NCBI GenBank assembly: GCA_036654795.1
Contig: JAVVRI010000023.1
Coordinates: forward strand, 1 to 22,517
Length of the DNA: 22,517 nucleotides
From: JAVVRI01 sp036654795
GTDB taxonomy: Bacteria > Bacteroidota > Bacteroidia > Bacteroidales > Tannerellaceae
Reading direction: 5' to 3'
Shown here: positions 1 through 7,746 of the stretch, one piece after another
How the letters are laid out: each line of letters opens with the position of its first letter
How positions within the stretch are numbered: position 1 is the stretch's first letter
Made by a program: the position numbers and the translations under genes
Notes under the pieces: generated by a model
The model's database searches: none
Seen by the model: only the letters and a program-made list of their open reading frames with translations
What the model was told of the DNA's origin: nothing

Positions 1-2
1 TG

Positions 3-203
3 CCCCGATATACGAAGCAGCAGCAGGATATTACGGAAAAGAAAATAGTTGATCAGAAATCACACGTTTCACACGAACCAGCAGAGCTACAAATAGATGG
101 AGGTGTGAAACGTGGAATATTAATTCTAAAATACGTATTGAATAAGCTGACAATTCCGATACTCATCCACCGGGAAAATCGGCTGACCCCAAAAATCAGC
201 TGA
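3..203 (+). other. Possible 3' end of a CDS entering from the left
   Basis: The third forward frame is open from the window edge to a TGA at 201-203, about 66 codons, and is followed 17 bases later by a strong terminator hairpin. The translated C-terminus is basic with a hydrophobic patch (GILILKYVLNKLTIPILI) and matches no family I recognise. A second forward frame also ends plausibly with a TGA at 50-52 (ending AAAGYYGKENS). Which of the two is a real gene end, if either, cannot be decided without the sequence to the left. The stretch also carries an inverted repeat and a direct repeat, so it may be purely intergenic. Confidence 0.22.
63..114. repeat. Perfect 12-bp inverted repeat, 28-bp spacer
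   Basis: CACGTTTCACAC at 63-74 is the exact reverse complement of GTGTGAAACGTG at 103-114. Pairing does not continue beyond the 12 bases on either side. The spacer is 28 bp and no T-run follows, so this is not a typical terminator. The core GTGAAACGTG occurs again near the right end of the window at 22465-22474. It could be a widely spaced operator or a dispersed repeat; the function is unknown. Confidence 0.5.
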
Positions 204-206
204 CCC
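175..206. repeat. Short direct repeat, two 15-bp copies
   Basis: AAAATCGGCTGACCC (175-189) and AAAATCAGCTGACCC (192-206) match at 14 of 15 bases on a 17-bp period. They lie just upstream of a terminator. Two copies only; no function can be assigned. Confidence 0.4.
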
Positions 207-220
207 AAATAAAAGGACAT

Positions 221-259
221 AAAAAAAGAGGACATTCCCGAAGGATGACCTCTTTTTTT
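221..259. terminator. Bidirectional rho-independent terminator
   Basis: AAAAAAAGAGGACAT (221-235) faces ATGACCTCTTTTTTT (245-259). This gives a 15-bp stem with one A-A mismatch and a 9-base loop. An A-run on the left and a T-run on the right let it work in both directions. It ends transcription of tRNA-His (minus strand) and of whatever enters from the left (plus strand). Confidence 0.85.
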
Positions 260-270
260 GCATTACTGCG

Positions 271-343
271 GGTGGAAGACGGGATTCGAACCCGCGACAA
301 CCTGAACCACAATCAGGTGCTCTACCACTGAACTACAACCACC
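271..343 (-). tRNA. tRNA-His (GUG)
   Basis: Read on the minus strand this folds as a tRNA. The anticodon stem CCTGA/TCAGG encloses loop TTGTGGT with anticodon GTG at the usual place. The T-arm is GCGGG-TTCGAAT-CCCGT and the D-arm begins GTTCAGTGG. A G at 343 pairs with C73 at 271, the extra G-1:C73 pair that identifies histidine tRNAs. CCA is not encoded. In the acceptor stem, positions 5:68 and 6:67 are both T-T, two adjacent mismatches in an otherwise paired stem (GTGGTTG against CTTCCAC). A terminator follows and a consensus promoter precedes it. Confidence 0.93.
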
Positions 344-381
344 ATGTATGTCTTACAAACACTTGTTTCATTAAGACGGTG

Positions 382-412
382 CAAAGATAGCTATTTATTT
401 TAAATCAGCAAG
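382..412 (-). promoter_or_regulatory. Promoter of tRNA-His
   Basis: On the minus strand a -7 element TATCTTTG (389-382) lies 19 bp downstream of CTTG (412-409). This fits the Bacteroidota pattern TTG-N19-21-TAnnTTTG. The start-proximal sequence CTTTGCACCGTC also occurs upstream of panC. Confidence 0.75.
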
Positions 413-475
413 CGTTTGAGACAAAAAATCATATAAAAAAGCACGTTTGCAGACAGTTTCCCGCTCACGTGGTTT

Positions 476-1362
476 TTACTTATAGATGGCTTTCTTTCCA
501 GCAAGAAGCGTATTACGCATCAGGGAAATAATCGTCATAGGCCCTACTCCACCGGGTACGGGTGTGATATAGGAGCACTTAGGTGCGACTTCGTCAAACT
601 TCACATCTCCGGTCAGCTTATAACCACTTTTGGTTACACTACTCGGCATGCGGGTTGTACCTACGTCTACAATCACAGTACCTTCACTCACCATGTCAGC
701 CTTCAAAAATTCAGGAACGCCGAGTGCGACAATAATAATATCGGCAGCCAAACACATCTCTTTCAGATTCTTTGAGCGACTGTGGCATACGGTCACAGTA
801 CAATTGCCGGGGTATTTCTTCTGCATCATCAGCATAGCCATCGGCTTGCCCACAATGTTACTACGGCCCAACACCACGCAGTGTTTGCCGCTTGTTTCTA
901 TTTCGTAACGTTTCAATAGTTCCAATATTCCAGCCGGTGTGGCAGAGACGAAGCAGGGCAGACCAATAGACATACGCCCCACGTTTACGGGATGAAACCC
1001 GTCCACGTCCTTCCGATAGTCAATAGCTTCAATCACTTTCTGCTCAGAGATATGCTCTGGTAACGGCAGTTGTACGATGAACCCATCCACATCAACATCA
1101 TTATTCAACTCTTCTACCTTACGAAGGATCTCTTCTTCGGTAACATCGGCTTCGTAGCGGATAAGAGAAGATTTAAAACCTACCTCTTCGCAGGTTNNNN
1201 NNNNNNNNNGCTGGCGACATAGGTTTCGCTGCCCCCATCATGTCCAACCAGAATGGCGGCCAGATGAGGAACCTTTCCCCCGGCAGCCTTTATTTGGGCT
1301 ACCTCGTCTGCAATTTCTTTTTTCATTTGGGCGGAAACAGCTTTGCCGTCCAACAATTGCAT
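476..1362 (-). CDS. folD: Bifunctional methylene-THF dehydrogenase/cyclohydrolase, interrupted by assembly gap
   Basis: FolD oxidises 5,10-methylene-THF with NADP and hydrolyses the methenyl product to 10-formyl-THF, in the cytosol. The conserved blocks are present: MQLLDGK start, HLAAILVGHDGGSETYV, DVDGFIVQLPLP, KDVDGFHPVNVGR, GRSNIVGKPMA, TVTVCHSRS, VDVGTTR, GDVKFDEV and PVPGGVGPMT. A run of 13 N at 1197-1209 breaks the frame: residues up to ...YVAS (codon ending at 1210) and residues from TCEEVGFKSS (codon starting at 1195) are in different registers. The family pattern YVxxKxK places Lys-Val-Lys in the gap. That needs 8 bases rather than 13 and gives a normal 293-residue protein. The lost residues include the catalytic Lys of the Y-x3-K motif. 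The start at 1362 is chosen because the family begins MQLxDGK; ATGs at 1377 and 1389 are in frame. It lies just downstream of ffh on the same strand and is probably co-transcribed. Confidence 0.95.
1197..1209. other. Assembly gap (13 N) inside folD
   Basis: Thirteen undetermined bases. The reading frame on either side requires a gap length of 2 modulo 3, and FolD homology indicates 8 bases. The N count is therefore not the true length. Confidence 0.95.
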
Positions 1363-1391
1363 GTGTTGTTCTTCCATAGTTCTACTCAATT

Positions 1392-2717
1392 TTATCTTTT
1401 AAATGCAGGCAACTTCTTGCTGCCGGGTTTGGCCGCCGTAAGCATCCGCATCATTTTTCGTGTTTCGTCGAACTGTTTGATCAATTTATTTACCTCCTGT
1501 ATGGTGGTGCCACTACCCGAAGCAATACGCTGACGGCGCGAGCCGGTCAGGATGGAGGGATTGGAGCGTTCGTTCGGGGTCATGGAGTATATGATAGCTT
1601 CAATACTCTTGAAAGCATTGTCGTCAATATCCACATCCTTCAGGGCTTTGCCCACACCGGGTATCATAGAGGCCAATTCCTTGAGGTTACCCATCTTCTT
1701 TATCTGCTGTATTTGCGAGATGAAGTCGTTGAAGTCGAACTGGTTCTTGGCTATTTTCTTTTGCAGGCGTTTAGCCTCTTCTTCGTCATACTGCTCTTGC
1801 GCACGTTCTACCAAAGAAACAATGTCACCCATACCGAGAATACGGTCGGCCATACGTTCGGGGTGAAACACGTCCAGCGCGTCCATCTTCTCGCCTGTAC
1901 CCACGTACTTGATCGGCTTGTCTACCACCGTACGAATGGAGAGGGCGGCACCACCGCGAGTATCACCATCTAACTTCGTCAAGATTACTCCGTCGAAATT
2001 CAGGCGTTCGTTAAACTCCTTTGCAGTGTTTACAGCGTCCTGTCCCGTCATGGCGTCTACCACGAAAAGGGTTTCGTCCGGCTGGATAGCGTCCTTTATG
2101 GCAGCGATCTCATTCATCATCTGCTCATCAATGGCCAAACGGCCGGCAGTATCTACAATCACCACGTCATAGCCTTTGGCACGGGCTTCCTTAATGGCAT
2201 TTTGGGCGATGGTTACCGGTGTCTTACTATCCGGTTCAGAATAGACGGGCACACCTATCTGTTCGCCCAGCACACGCAACTGTTCGATGGCAGCCGGACG
2301 ATAAACGTCGCAAGCCACCAACAGCGGCTTCCGGGCTTTCTTCGTCTTTAACATGCTTGCCAGCTTTCCAGTAAAGGTAGTTTTACCCGAACCTTGCAAA
2401 CCAGACATTAGGATCACTGCAGGAGATCCTTTCAGATTGACCTCGATGGCCGTACCACCCATCAAGCGGGCTAACTCATCATGTACAATCTTCACCATCA
2501 ACTGACTGGGCTTAACAGACGTAAGCACGTTCTGCCCCATAGCTGCTTCCTTAACGGTGTCGGTAAATTGCTTGGCTACTTTATAGTTGACGTCGGCATC
2601 CAACAATGCTTTGCGCACATCTTTCAATGTTTCGGCAACGTTGATTTCGGTGATTTTACCTTCGCCTTTCAACAGTTTAAACGATCTGTCTAACCTTTCG
2701 CTTAAATTCTCAAACAT
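1392..2717 (-). CDS. ffh: Signal recognition particle GTPase (Ffh/SRP54)
   Basis: Binds 4.5S RNA and signal sequences of nascent membrane and secreted proteins and delivers them to FtsY at the membrane. The 441 residues are the normal length. The N-terminal helical bundle covers roughly residues 1-90. The G domain shows GLQGSGKTT (106-114), DVYRPAAIEQL, DTAGR (189-193) and TKLDGD (247-252). The methionine-rich M domain (about 300-430) carries the RNA-binding SRRQRIASGSG signature and ends in a basic tail. The gene starts at 2717 and ends 29 bases before the folD start. A TACCTTTG -7 element lies 45 bases upstream, overlapping the region just before the end of the MATE gene. It may therefore be transcribed independently of panC-panD-MATE. 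Confidence 0.97.
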   Translation of the reverse strand: MFENLSERLDRSFKLLKGEGKITEINVAETLKDVRKALLDADVNYKVAKQFTDTVKEAAMGQNVLTSVKPSQLMVKIVHDELARLMGGTAIEVNLKGSPAVILMSGLQGSGKTTFTGKLASMLKTKKARKPLLVACDVYRPAAIEQLRVLGEQIGVPVYSEPDSKTPVTIAQNAIKEARAKGYDVVIVDTAGRLAIDEQMMNEIAAIKDAIQPDETLFVVDAMTGQDAVNTAKEFNERLNFDGVILTKLDGDTRGGAALSIRTVVDKPIKYVGTGEKMDALDVFHPERMADRILGMGDIVSLVERAQEQYDEEEAKRLQKKIAKNQFDFNDFISQIQQIKKMGNLKELASMIPGVGKALKDVDIDDNAFKSIEAIIYSMTPNERSNPSILTGSRRQRIASGSGTTIQEVNKLIKQFDETRKMMRMLTAAKPGSKKLPAFKR

Positions 2718-2761
2718 AGTTCTTATTATGTATTTATTATCTTCTTATTACAAATAGGAGG

Positions 2762-2769
2762 CAAAGGTA
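2762..2769 (-). promoter_or_regulatory. Probable ffh promoter, -7 element
   Basis: TACCTTTG on the minus strand matches TAnnTTTG, 45 bases upstream of the ffh start. The -33 position lies at the very end of the MATE gene and reads only ATTTAG, so the match there is weak. Confidence 0.55.
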
Positions 2770-2788
2770 CAAAAAAGGATGCAATCCT

Positions 2789-4111
2789 CTAAATCTTTTT
2801 GTTCTGCCATGTTGCTTTTTTCAAATAAATTACGCTGAGCACCAATAATCCGGTATAATATATCACCTCGGTCGTAAAGCAAACACTCACCGGCATACGC
2901 AGACGAATACCCATCTCATATACATAAACAACGTAGAAGACAAGCGTAACAATCTCCATCACAAGTGCCGAACGGGTATTTCCCGTACCGGTAACGCCAC
3001 CAAAGACGATATTGGCAACCGCCCCTATCAGCATGGCCAAAGAAATGACATACACAGAATTGACTGAATCGGCCACCAAGGCAGCATCGTTGGTATAGAC
3101 CGACAGAATAGCTTGCGGAGCCAAACAAACCAACATAACGAAAAAAGCCATAATCAAAAAGGATTGCGTGGCTATTTTACGGATAATAGGAATGACCTGA
3201 TCCAAATGACCTGCGCCGATGGCATTACTAACAAACGAATTTGTGGTAGTGGCCAAGGCACTGACCGGTATCAACATAACTATATAAACACTGCGCACGA
3301 TGTTGGCAATGGCCAGCTCACGCTGCCCCAAACGCTCAACAGCGATAAAGAACATAAACCAAGTACTCATCGATAAAAAATATTGCAGCATCGTAAACAC
3401 CGAGATGGCTAGTACACGCCGCAACAACCCCCAATCGAACGAGCCAAAACGATTCAAACCATACTTTTTGATATCCACCGTCAAACGGGTATATACGACA
3501 AAAAATACGATAGAGACAGCCTCAGCCACCACGGACGCAATAGCCGCACCCTTGATTCCCATCTCAGGAAAGCCACCATGACCAAAGATCAACAGATAGT
3601 CCAGCACCACATTCGTCAGCGCCATAAGGAAAGCATTCAGAGTAAGTATCTTTGTTCGAGTTATGCCTATAAATAGCGCACGAAACATCACGTTGACAAA
3701 CGAGAAAAAGAAGCCAAACACACGCCAGTCCAGAAACTGAACGCTTGCATCCAATATGGTATCGGACGATATGAGCAACCGCATAATATCAGCGGAATAA
3801 ATGCGAGAAAGAGTGAAAATAATGGCTGCTAAAAACAAGAGGAAAAACACCCCTTGAATCATGACTGGCCCCACCTCGTCATACTTACGTTCACCATTAC
3901 GGCGCGCTATCACGATCTGCGAACCAGTACTAAAACCGAACGCGATGGTAAACACACAGATATAAAACAAGCCACCCATCGCCGAGGCTCCCAACTCAAC
4001 TTCACCCACACGCCCCAAAAAGGCGGTATCAGTCACATTAATCACATTCTGCGCCAGCAGACTTAAAAAGATAGGATAACTTACACTCCAGATTTTCTTA
4101 TTAGTATACAC
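2789..4111 (-). CDS. MATE-family multidrug/Na+ efflux transporter
   Basis: A 440-residue integral inner-membrane protein. It opens with the typical MATE sequence KIWSVSYPIFLSLLAQNVINV, followed by DTAFLGRVGEVELGA and GFSTGSQIVIARRNG. Both MatE repeats are recognisable, the second beginning near residue 230 (RVLAISVFTMLQYFLSMSTW), and about 12 hydrophobic helices are visible. Such proteins exchange Na+ or H+ for cationic drugs or metabolites; the substrate cannot be read from sequence. It starts 7 bases after the panD stop, so it is most likely the last gene of a panC-panD-MATE operon. That placement might hint at metabolite export, but this is only inference. Confidence 0.92.
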   Translation of the reverse strand: MYTNKKIWSVSYPIFLSLLAQNVINVTDTAFLGRVGEVELGASAMGGLFYICVFTIAFGFSTGSQIVIARRNGERKYDEVGPVMIQGVFFLLFLAAIIFTLSRIYSADIMRLLISSDTILDASVQFLDWRVFGFFFSFVNVMFRALFIGITRTKILTLNAFLMALTNVVLDYLLIFGHGGFPEMGIKGAAIASVVAEAVSIVFFVVYTRLTVDIKKYGLNRFGSFDWGLLRRVLAISVFTMLQYFLSMSTWFMFFIAVERLGQRELAIANIVRSVYIVMLIPVSALATTTNSFVSNAIGAGHLDQVIPIIRKIATQSFLIMAFFVMLVCLAPQAILSVYTNDAALVADSVNSVYVISLAMLIGAVANIVFGGVTGTGNTRSALVMEIVTLVFYVVYVYEMGIRLRMPVSVCFTTEVIYYTGLLVLSVIYLKKATWQNKKI

Positions 4112-4118
4112 AAACGGG

Positions 4119-4469
4119 TTATATTAATTTATTAGTTGCCGTATCAGGAAAGACGACAGCCGGCTTGAATGTCTTTGCCTCTTCGAAGTCCATTTGGGCG
4201 TACGACATGATGATGATAACATCGCCCGGCTGCGCCTTGCGAGCTGCCGCACCATTGAGGCAGATCACACCCGAACCACGTTCACCTTTAATAATGTATG
4301 TTTCAAATCGTTCGCCGTTATTATTGTTCACAATATGCACTTTCTCGTTTGCAATCAGATTTGCAGCATCCAGCAGATCTTCATCTACTGTAATACTGCC
4401 GATATAGTTCAAGTTTGCTTCCGTTACCGTCACCCGGTGAATCTTTGATTTTACTACCTCTATAAACAT
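4119..4469 (-). CDS. panD: Aspartate 1-decarboxylase proenzyme
   Basis: Decarboxylates L-aspartate to beta-alanine for pantothenate synthesis. The 116-residue proenzyme self-cleaves between Gly24 and Ser25 (NYIGSITVDEDLL) to make the pyruvoyl cofactor on Ser25. Other family marks are the start MFIEVVKSKIHRVTVTEANL, the ENxVxIVNNNNGERFETY-type segment, GSGVICLNGAAAR and PGDVIIIMSYAQ. It lies 22 bases downstream of panC, whose product uses the beta-alanine made here. Confidence 0.97.
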   Translation of the reverse strand: MFIEVVKSKIHRVTVTEANLNYIGSITVDEDLLDAANLIANEKVHIVNNNNGERFETYIIKGERGSGVICLNGAAARKAQPGDVIIIMSYAQMDFEEAKTFKPAVVFPDTATNKLI

Positions 4470-4491
4470 AGTTATACTATAAAATTGATTA

Positions 4492-5331
4492 TTAATAGCT
4501 GATATTATCTATCAGACGAACATCGCCACAATAGACCGTTATACATCCTACGGGATAAGTAGTGTCCGACCAGTTACGGATAGACTCAAGCGTCTTTCCA
4601 TCCACGATTTCATAATACTCCACACGCATTTCCGGATCACGATTAATGGTCTCAACTACATAGTCGATAACCTCCTGTACACTCTTTTCGGGCACAAAGG
4701 TAGTACTTTCTTTCAACGTACGTGCAATTAACGGTGCTTTTTGACGCTGCGCAGAGGTTAAGCGTGCATTTCTGCTGCTCAGAGCCAGTCCGTCCGCTTC
4801 ACGCAGGATTGGACAAGCGTGGATAACCACAGGAATATTCAATTGTTCCACCATTGCACGAATCACGGCAATCTGCTGGAAGTCTTTTTCGCCAAAATAG
4901 GCATTATCCGGCTCCACTGCATAAAACAGTTTGCTAACGATTTGAGCAACACCGTTAAAGTGTCCGGGGCGACGCGCCCCTTCCATCACTTGGGACACAA
5001 GTCCGAAATCGAAAGTACGTGTATCCGGTTCGGGATACATCTCTTCCACAGTCGGAGCAAACACATAATCGCATCCGGCTTGCGCTACTAACTCACAGTC
5101 CTCTTTTAATGTACGCGGATACGTAGAAAGGTCGTTCTGATCGTTAAATTGAGTCGGATTAACGAATATACTGACTACGCAGGTATCGTTTTCCTTCACA
5201 CACTGTTTTACCAAACTAAGATGGCCGCTGTGTAATGCTCCCATTGTGGGAACGAAGCCAATTGTACGGTTATCTTGCTTCTCTACAGCAAGATAACGCT
5301 TTAATTCTTGAATGCTATTTACTATTTTCAT
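4492..5331 (-). CDS. panC: Pantothenate synthetase (pantoate--beta-alanine ligase)
   Basis: Condenses pantoate and beta-alanine with ATP through a pantoyl-adenylate in the cytosol. At 279 residues it has normal family length. The nucleotide-binding HxGH motif is HSGH at 34-37 within FVPTMGALHSGHLSLV. FVNPTQF, FYAVEPDNAYFGEKDFQQ (about 136-153) and the SSRN loop (185-188, the KMSKS-like motif) are all present. It is the first gene of the panC-panD-MATE run. No panB is in the window. The start at 5331 (MKIVNSIQEL) gives a standard N-terminus. Confidence 0.97.
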   Translation of the reverse strand: MKIVNSIQELKRYLAVEKQDNRTIGFVPTMGALHSGHLSLVKQCVKENDTCVVSIFVNPTQFNDQNDLSTYPRTLKEDCELVAQAGCDYVFAPTVEEMYPEPDTRTFDFGLVSQVMEGARRPGHFNGVAQIVSKLFYAVEPDNAYFGEKDFQQIAVIRAMVEQLNIPVVIHACPILREADGLALSSRNARLTSAQRQKAPLIARTLKESTTFVPEKSVQEVIDYVVETINRDPEMRVEYYEIVDGKTLESIRNWSDTTYPVGCITVYCGDVRLIDNISY

Positions 5332-5354
5332 CAGATAGATGCTTAATGACGGTG

Positions 5355-5362
5355 CAAAGCAA
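5355..5362 (-). promoter_or_regulatory. Probable panC promoter, -7 element
   Basis: TTGCTTTG on the minus strand, one base off TAnnTTTG, sits 24 bases before the panC start. It is followed by CACCGTC, exactly as at the tRNA-His promoter. TTTC lies 19 bp upstream as an imperfect -33. Confidence 0.45.
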
Positions 5363-5394
5363 CGAAATAATTACCGTAAATGAAAGAATTTTAT

Positions 5395-5402
5395 TATCTT
5401 TG
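5395..5402 (+). promoter_or_regulatory. Promoter of the GT5-like/DUF4270 pair, -7 element
   Basis: TATCTTTG matches TAnnTTTG and lies 28 bases upstream of the ATG at 5431, so the ATG at 5380 would precede transcription. It is divergent from, and close to, the panC promoter. No clear -33 TTTG is visible. Confidence 0.55.
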
Positions 5403-5430
5403 TGGCGTCTTTATAAAACCAGTTTATAGA

Positions 5431-6258
5431 ATGGATGCAAAAAAAGTCTTGTTTATAGCTCAAGAAATTACCCCCTACCTTCCCGAATCAGAGATTGCAA
5501 CAATATGCAGAAACTTGCCGCAAGGCATTCAGGAACGTGGTCGTGAAATCAGAACATTTATGCCGAAATTCGGAAATATCAACGAGCGACGTAATCAGTT
5601 GCACGAAGTAATCCGCCTTTCCGGGATGAACCTTATCATTGACGACACCGACCACCCGCTTATTATCAAGGTAGCGTCCATACAATCAGCCCGCATGCAG
5701 GTGTATTTCATCGACAACGAGGATTTCTTCCAAAGAAAAGCCACTGTTGCAAACGATGAAGGCATCGAATACGAGGATAACGATGACCGTTCCATCTTTT
5801 ACGTCAGAGGCGTTTTGGAAACAGTCAAGAAACTTCGTTGGATACCGGATATAATCCACTGTCACGGATGGATGTCTGCACTCACGGCGCTTTACATTAA
5901 GCGTATGTACACAGACGATCCTTGCCTTCGCAGCGCTAAAATTGTGTATTCAATCTACAATGACGACTTCGCAACTCCTTTCCGTAAGGAATTTGCCGGC
6001 AAATTAAAAATGGATGGAGCCAAAGAAAGTGACTTAAAAGGTATTAAGACAGACACAAGCTTTGCCGGACTGAGCAAATTGGCCATTGACTTTGCCGACG
6101 GCGTAATACAAGGTAGCGAAACTGTCAACCAAGAAGTTTTAGATTATGCATTAACAAAAACAGATACACCATTCCTAGCTTATCAGTCGCAGGAAACGTA
6201 CATGGATGCTTTCAACACATTCTATGACGAGGTAATCAATTCTTCAAATAAGAAATAA
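5431..6258 (+). CDS. Glycogen/starch synthase-like protein, N-terminal GT5 domain only
   Basis: The 275 residues resemble only the first Rossmann half of GT5 glycogen synthases: the MDAKKVLFIAQEITPYLPESE start, IQERGREIRTFMPKFG, and PDIIHCHGWMSALTALYIK (139-157, matching the synthase PDxxHxHDW segment). The second catalytic domain is absent. The ADP-glucose-binding K-x-GGL loop near residue 15 is replaced by PESEIATI, and the HDW aspartate is Gly. Glucan synthesis by this protein alone is therefore unlikely; a regulatory, binding or partner role is possible. The start at 5431 is chosen because the synthase homology begins there and the -7 promoter element lies downstream of the alternative ATG at 5380. 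A DUF4270 lipoprotein gene begins 9 bases after its stop. Confidence 0.85.
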   Translation: MDAKKVLFIAQEITPYLPESEIATICRNLPQGIQERGREIRTFMPKFGNINERRNQLHEVIRLSGMNLIIDDTDHPLIIKVASIQSARMQVYFIDNEDFFQRKATVANDEGIEYEDNDDRSIFYVRGVLETVKKLRWIPDIIHCHGWMSALTALYIKRMYTDDPCLRSAKIVYSIYNDDFATPFRKEFAGKLKMDGAKESDLKGIKTDTSFAGLSKLAIDFADGVIQGSETVNQEVLDYALTKTDTPFLAYQSQETYMDAFNTFYDEVINSSNKK

Positions 6259-6267
6259 TTATTCTAG

Positions 6268-7656
6268 ATGAAAATAAAGCCCCTACTATTAGGACTCGGC
6301 TTGGGAACAGTTATCCTGGGCGGATGTGAAGACACGTTGAATTCGGTAGGATCAACAATCCAACCGGATAGTGATAAAATTACTGTGTATATGGATACGT
6401 TCCAAATGACTGCTTCCACCATTATGATGGATTCAATCTACGCAAAAACAATAACGGCTCTATTGGGTGAAATTTATGATCCTTTGTATGGCAACCTGAA
6501 GTCTGATTATATCTGCCAGTTCTATTGCCCCGACAACTATCAGTTTGCACACAAACCAATAGATGGAAAAATTGACTCCGTTGAATTTAAAATTCTTTAT
6601 ACCACGGCTCAGTCAATTGGAGACTCACTCGCTCCGATGCGTGCACAGATCTATCAAGTAACAACTCCGTTGGATAAAAATTATTACACAAACATTGATC
6701 CGAAGAAGTTCTGCAACATGCAAATTCCGTTAGGTTCGCAAACCTATACACAGTATGATCAGAGCATTCCTGATTCAATTCGCAAATTGCCTAGTAACAG
6801 TCCTAATGCTTACTTTCCAAACGTGACCATCCGTATGCCGAAAGAATTGGGACAAAAGTTCTACAACGAAACAATCAACAATCCGGGAACATTCAAAAAT
6901 CAGGAAACATTCAACCAGTTTTTCCCCGGTCTCTACGTTACCAATACATTCGGAAGCGGAAATATTTTGAGTATAGACAACTCTTCGTTCACAATCTTTT
7001 ATAAGTTTCTCGACTCGAAAAAAGATGTAAACGGTAAGGATTCTACCTTTGTAGCGAAAGCTTCTGAACGTTTCACGGTGACCAAAGAGGTTATCCAACT
7101 GAATCGCTTCAAGAACACGGATATGAGCCAGCTGTTGAAGCCGAATGACGACTTTACCTACTTGAAGACGCCTGCCGGTGTCTACACACGCATCGTAATT
7201 CCTGCAAAGAAGATCATCCCAATCATAAAGGATCGCATCATAAACAACCTTGCAATCACCCTTAAGGCTATGCCTCAAGAGGAATGGAAGTACGCTTTAG
7301 CGCCACCTGCCAACTTGTTGTTGCTACCCGAAGATTCAGTGAAAGCTTTCTTCGAAGATAATCGGATTGAAAATGGCCAGACGGTCTTCTTGTCTGATAC
7401 TTACAGTTTCACCACTCGTTCCTATTATTTCAATAATATATCCAATATTTTGAAAGAACAGATAAAGAATGCTCCAGATAAAGACTTGGTGCTGCTCGTT
7501 GTTCCCGTAAACCGCGTAGCTGGGCAATCCAATAGTTATGGCAACACGCAATCTTACACGGTGGCACTACACAACTATTTGGCACCCTCCGGTGTGAAAC
7601 TACGTAAAGATTCCGAAGCGATGCAAATACAAATAACAACCAGCAAGTTTAGATAA
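6268..7656 (+). CDS. DUF4270 family outer-membrane-type lipoprotein
   Basis: A 462-residue lipoprotein. The signal peptide is followed by lipobox ILGG-C, with Cys20 as the lipidation site. The rest fits the Bacteroidota DUF4270 family: early SVGSTIQPDSDKI, a mostly beta-strand body, and repeated PxxFPNVTIRMPKEL-like segments. The function of the family is not established. Gene pairs with the GT5-like protein suggest a cell-surface or carbohydrate link, but that is inference. Glu follows the cysteine at +2. It is the last gene of a two-gene plus-strand unit and ends 22 bases before a very strong hairpin. Confidence 0.85.
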   Translation: MKIKPLLLGLGLGTVILGGCEDTLNSVGSTIQPDSDKITVYMDTFQMTASTIMMDSIYAKTITALLGEIYDPLYGNLKSDYICQFYCPDNYQFAHKPIDGKIDSVEFKILYTTAQSIGDSLAPMRAQIYQVTTPLDKNYYTNIDPKKFCNMQIPLGSQTYTQYDQSIPDSIRKLPSNSPNAYFPNVTIRMPKELGQKFYNETINNPGTFKNQETFNQFFPGLYVTNTFGSGNILSIDNSSFTIFYKFLDSKKDVNGKDSTFVAKASERFTVTKEVIQLNRFKNTDMSQLLKPNDDFTYLKTPAGVYTRIVIPAKKIIPIIKDRIINNLAITLKAMPQEEWKYALAPPANLLLLPEDSVKAFFEDNRIENGQTVFLSDTYSFTTRSYYFNNISNILKEQIKNAPDKDLVLLVVPVNRVAGQSNSYGNTQSYTVALHNYLAPSGVKLRKDSEAMQIQITTSKFR

Positions 7657-7678
7657 AAACAAGTCGGTAAAATTCACT

Positions 7679-7728
7679 CATAAACAAAGCGGGCAACCTT
7701 CTGATGAAGGTTGCCCGCTTTGTTTATG
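7679..7728. terminator. Bidirectional terminator with perfect 23-bp stem
   Basis: Bases 7679-7701 pair without mismatch with 7706-7728 around a TGAT loop. The stem has a GC-rich centre (AGCGGGCAACCTTC) and AT-rich ends (ATAAACAAA / TTTGTTTAT). It lies between the convergent DUF4270 and GH57 genes and should stop transcription from both. Confidence 0.85.
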
Positions 7729-7746
7729 GATATCAAAAAGAAACGT

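Noticed and set aside
53..235. 60-codon minus-strand reading frame at the left edge
   Set aside because: Runs through the inverted repeat and into the terminator, has no family resemblance and no promoter.
476..1389. folD as a frameshifted pseudogene
   Set aside because: Both halves are fully conserved and the frame break falls exactly on the N run; an 8-base gap restores the gene.
5380..5430. Upstream ATG extending the GT5-like protein by 17 residues
   Set aside because: The -7 promoter element at 5395-5402 lies after this ATG, and homology begins at 5431.
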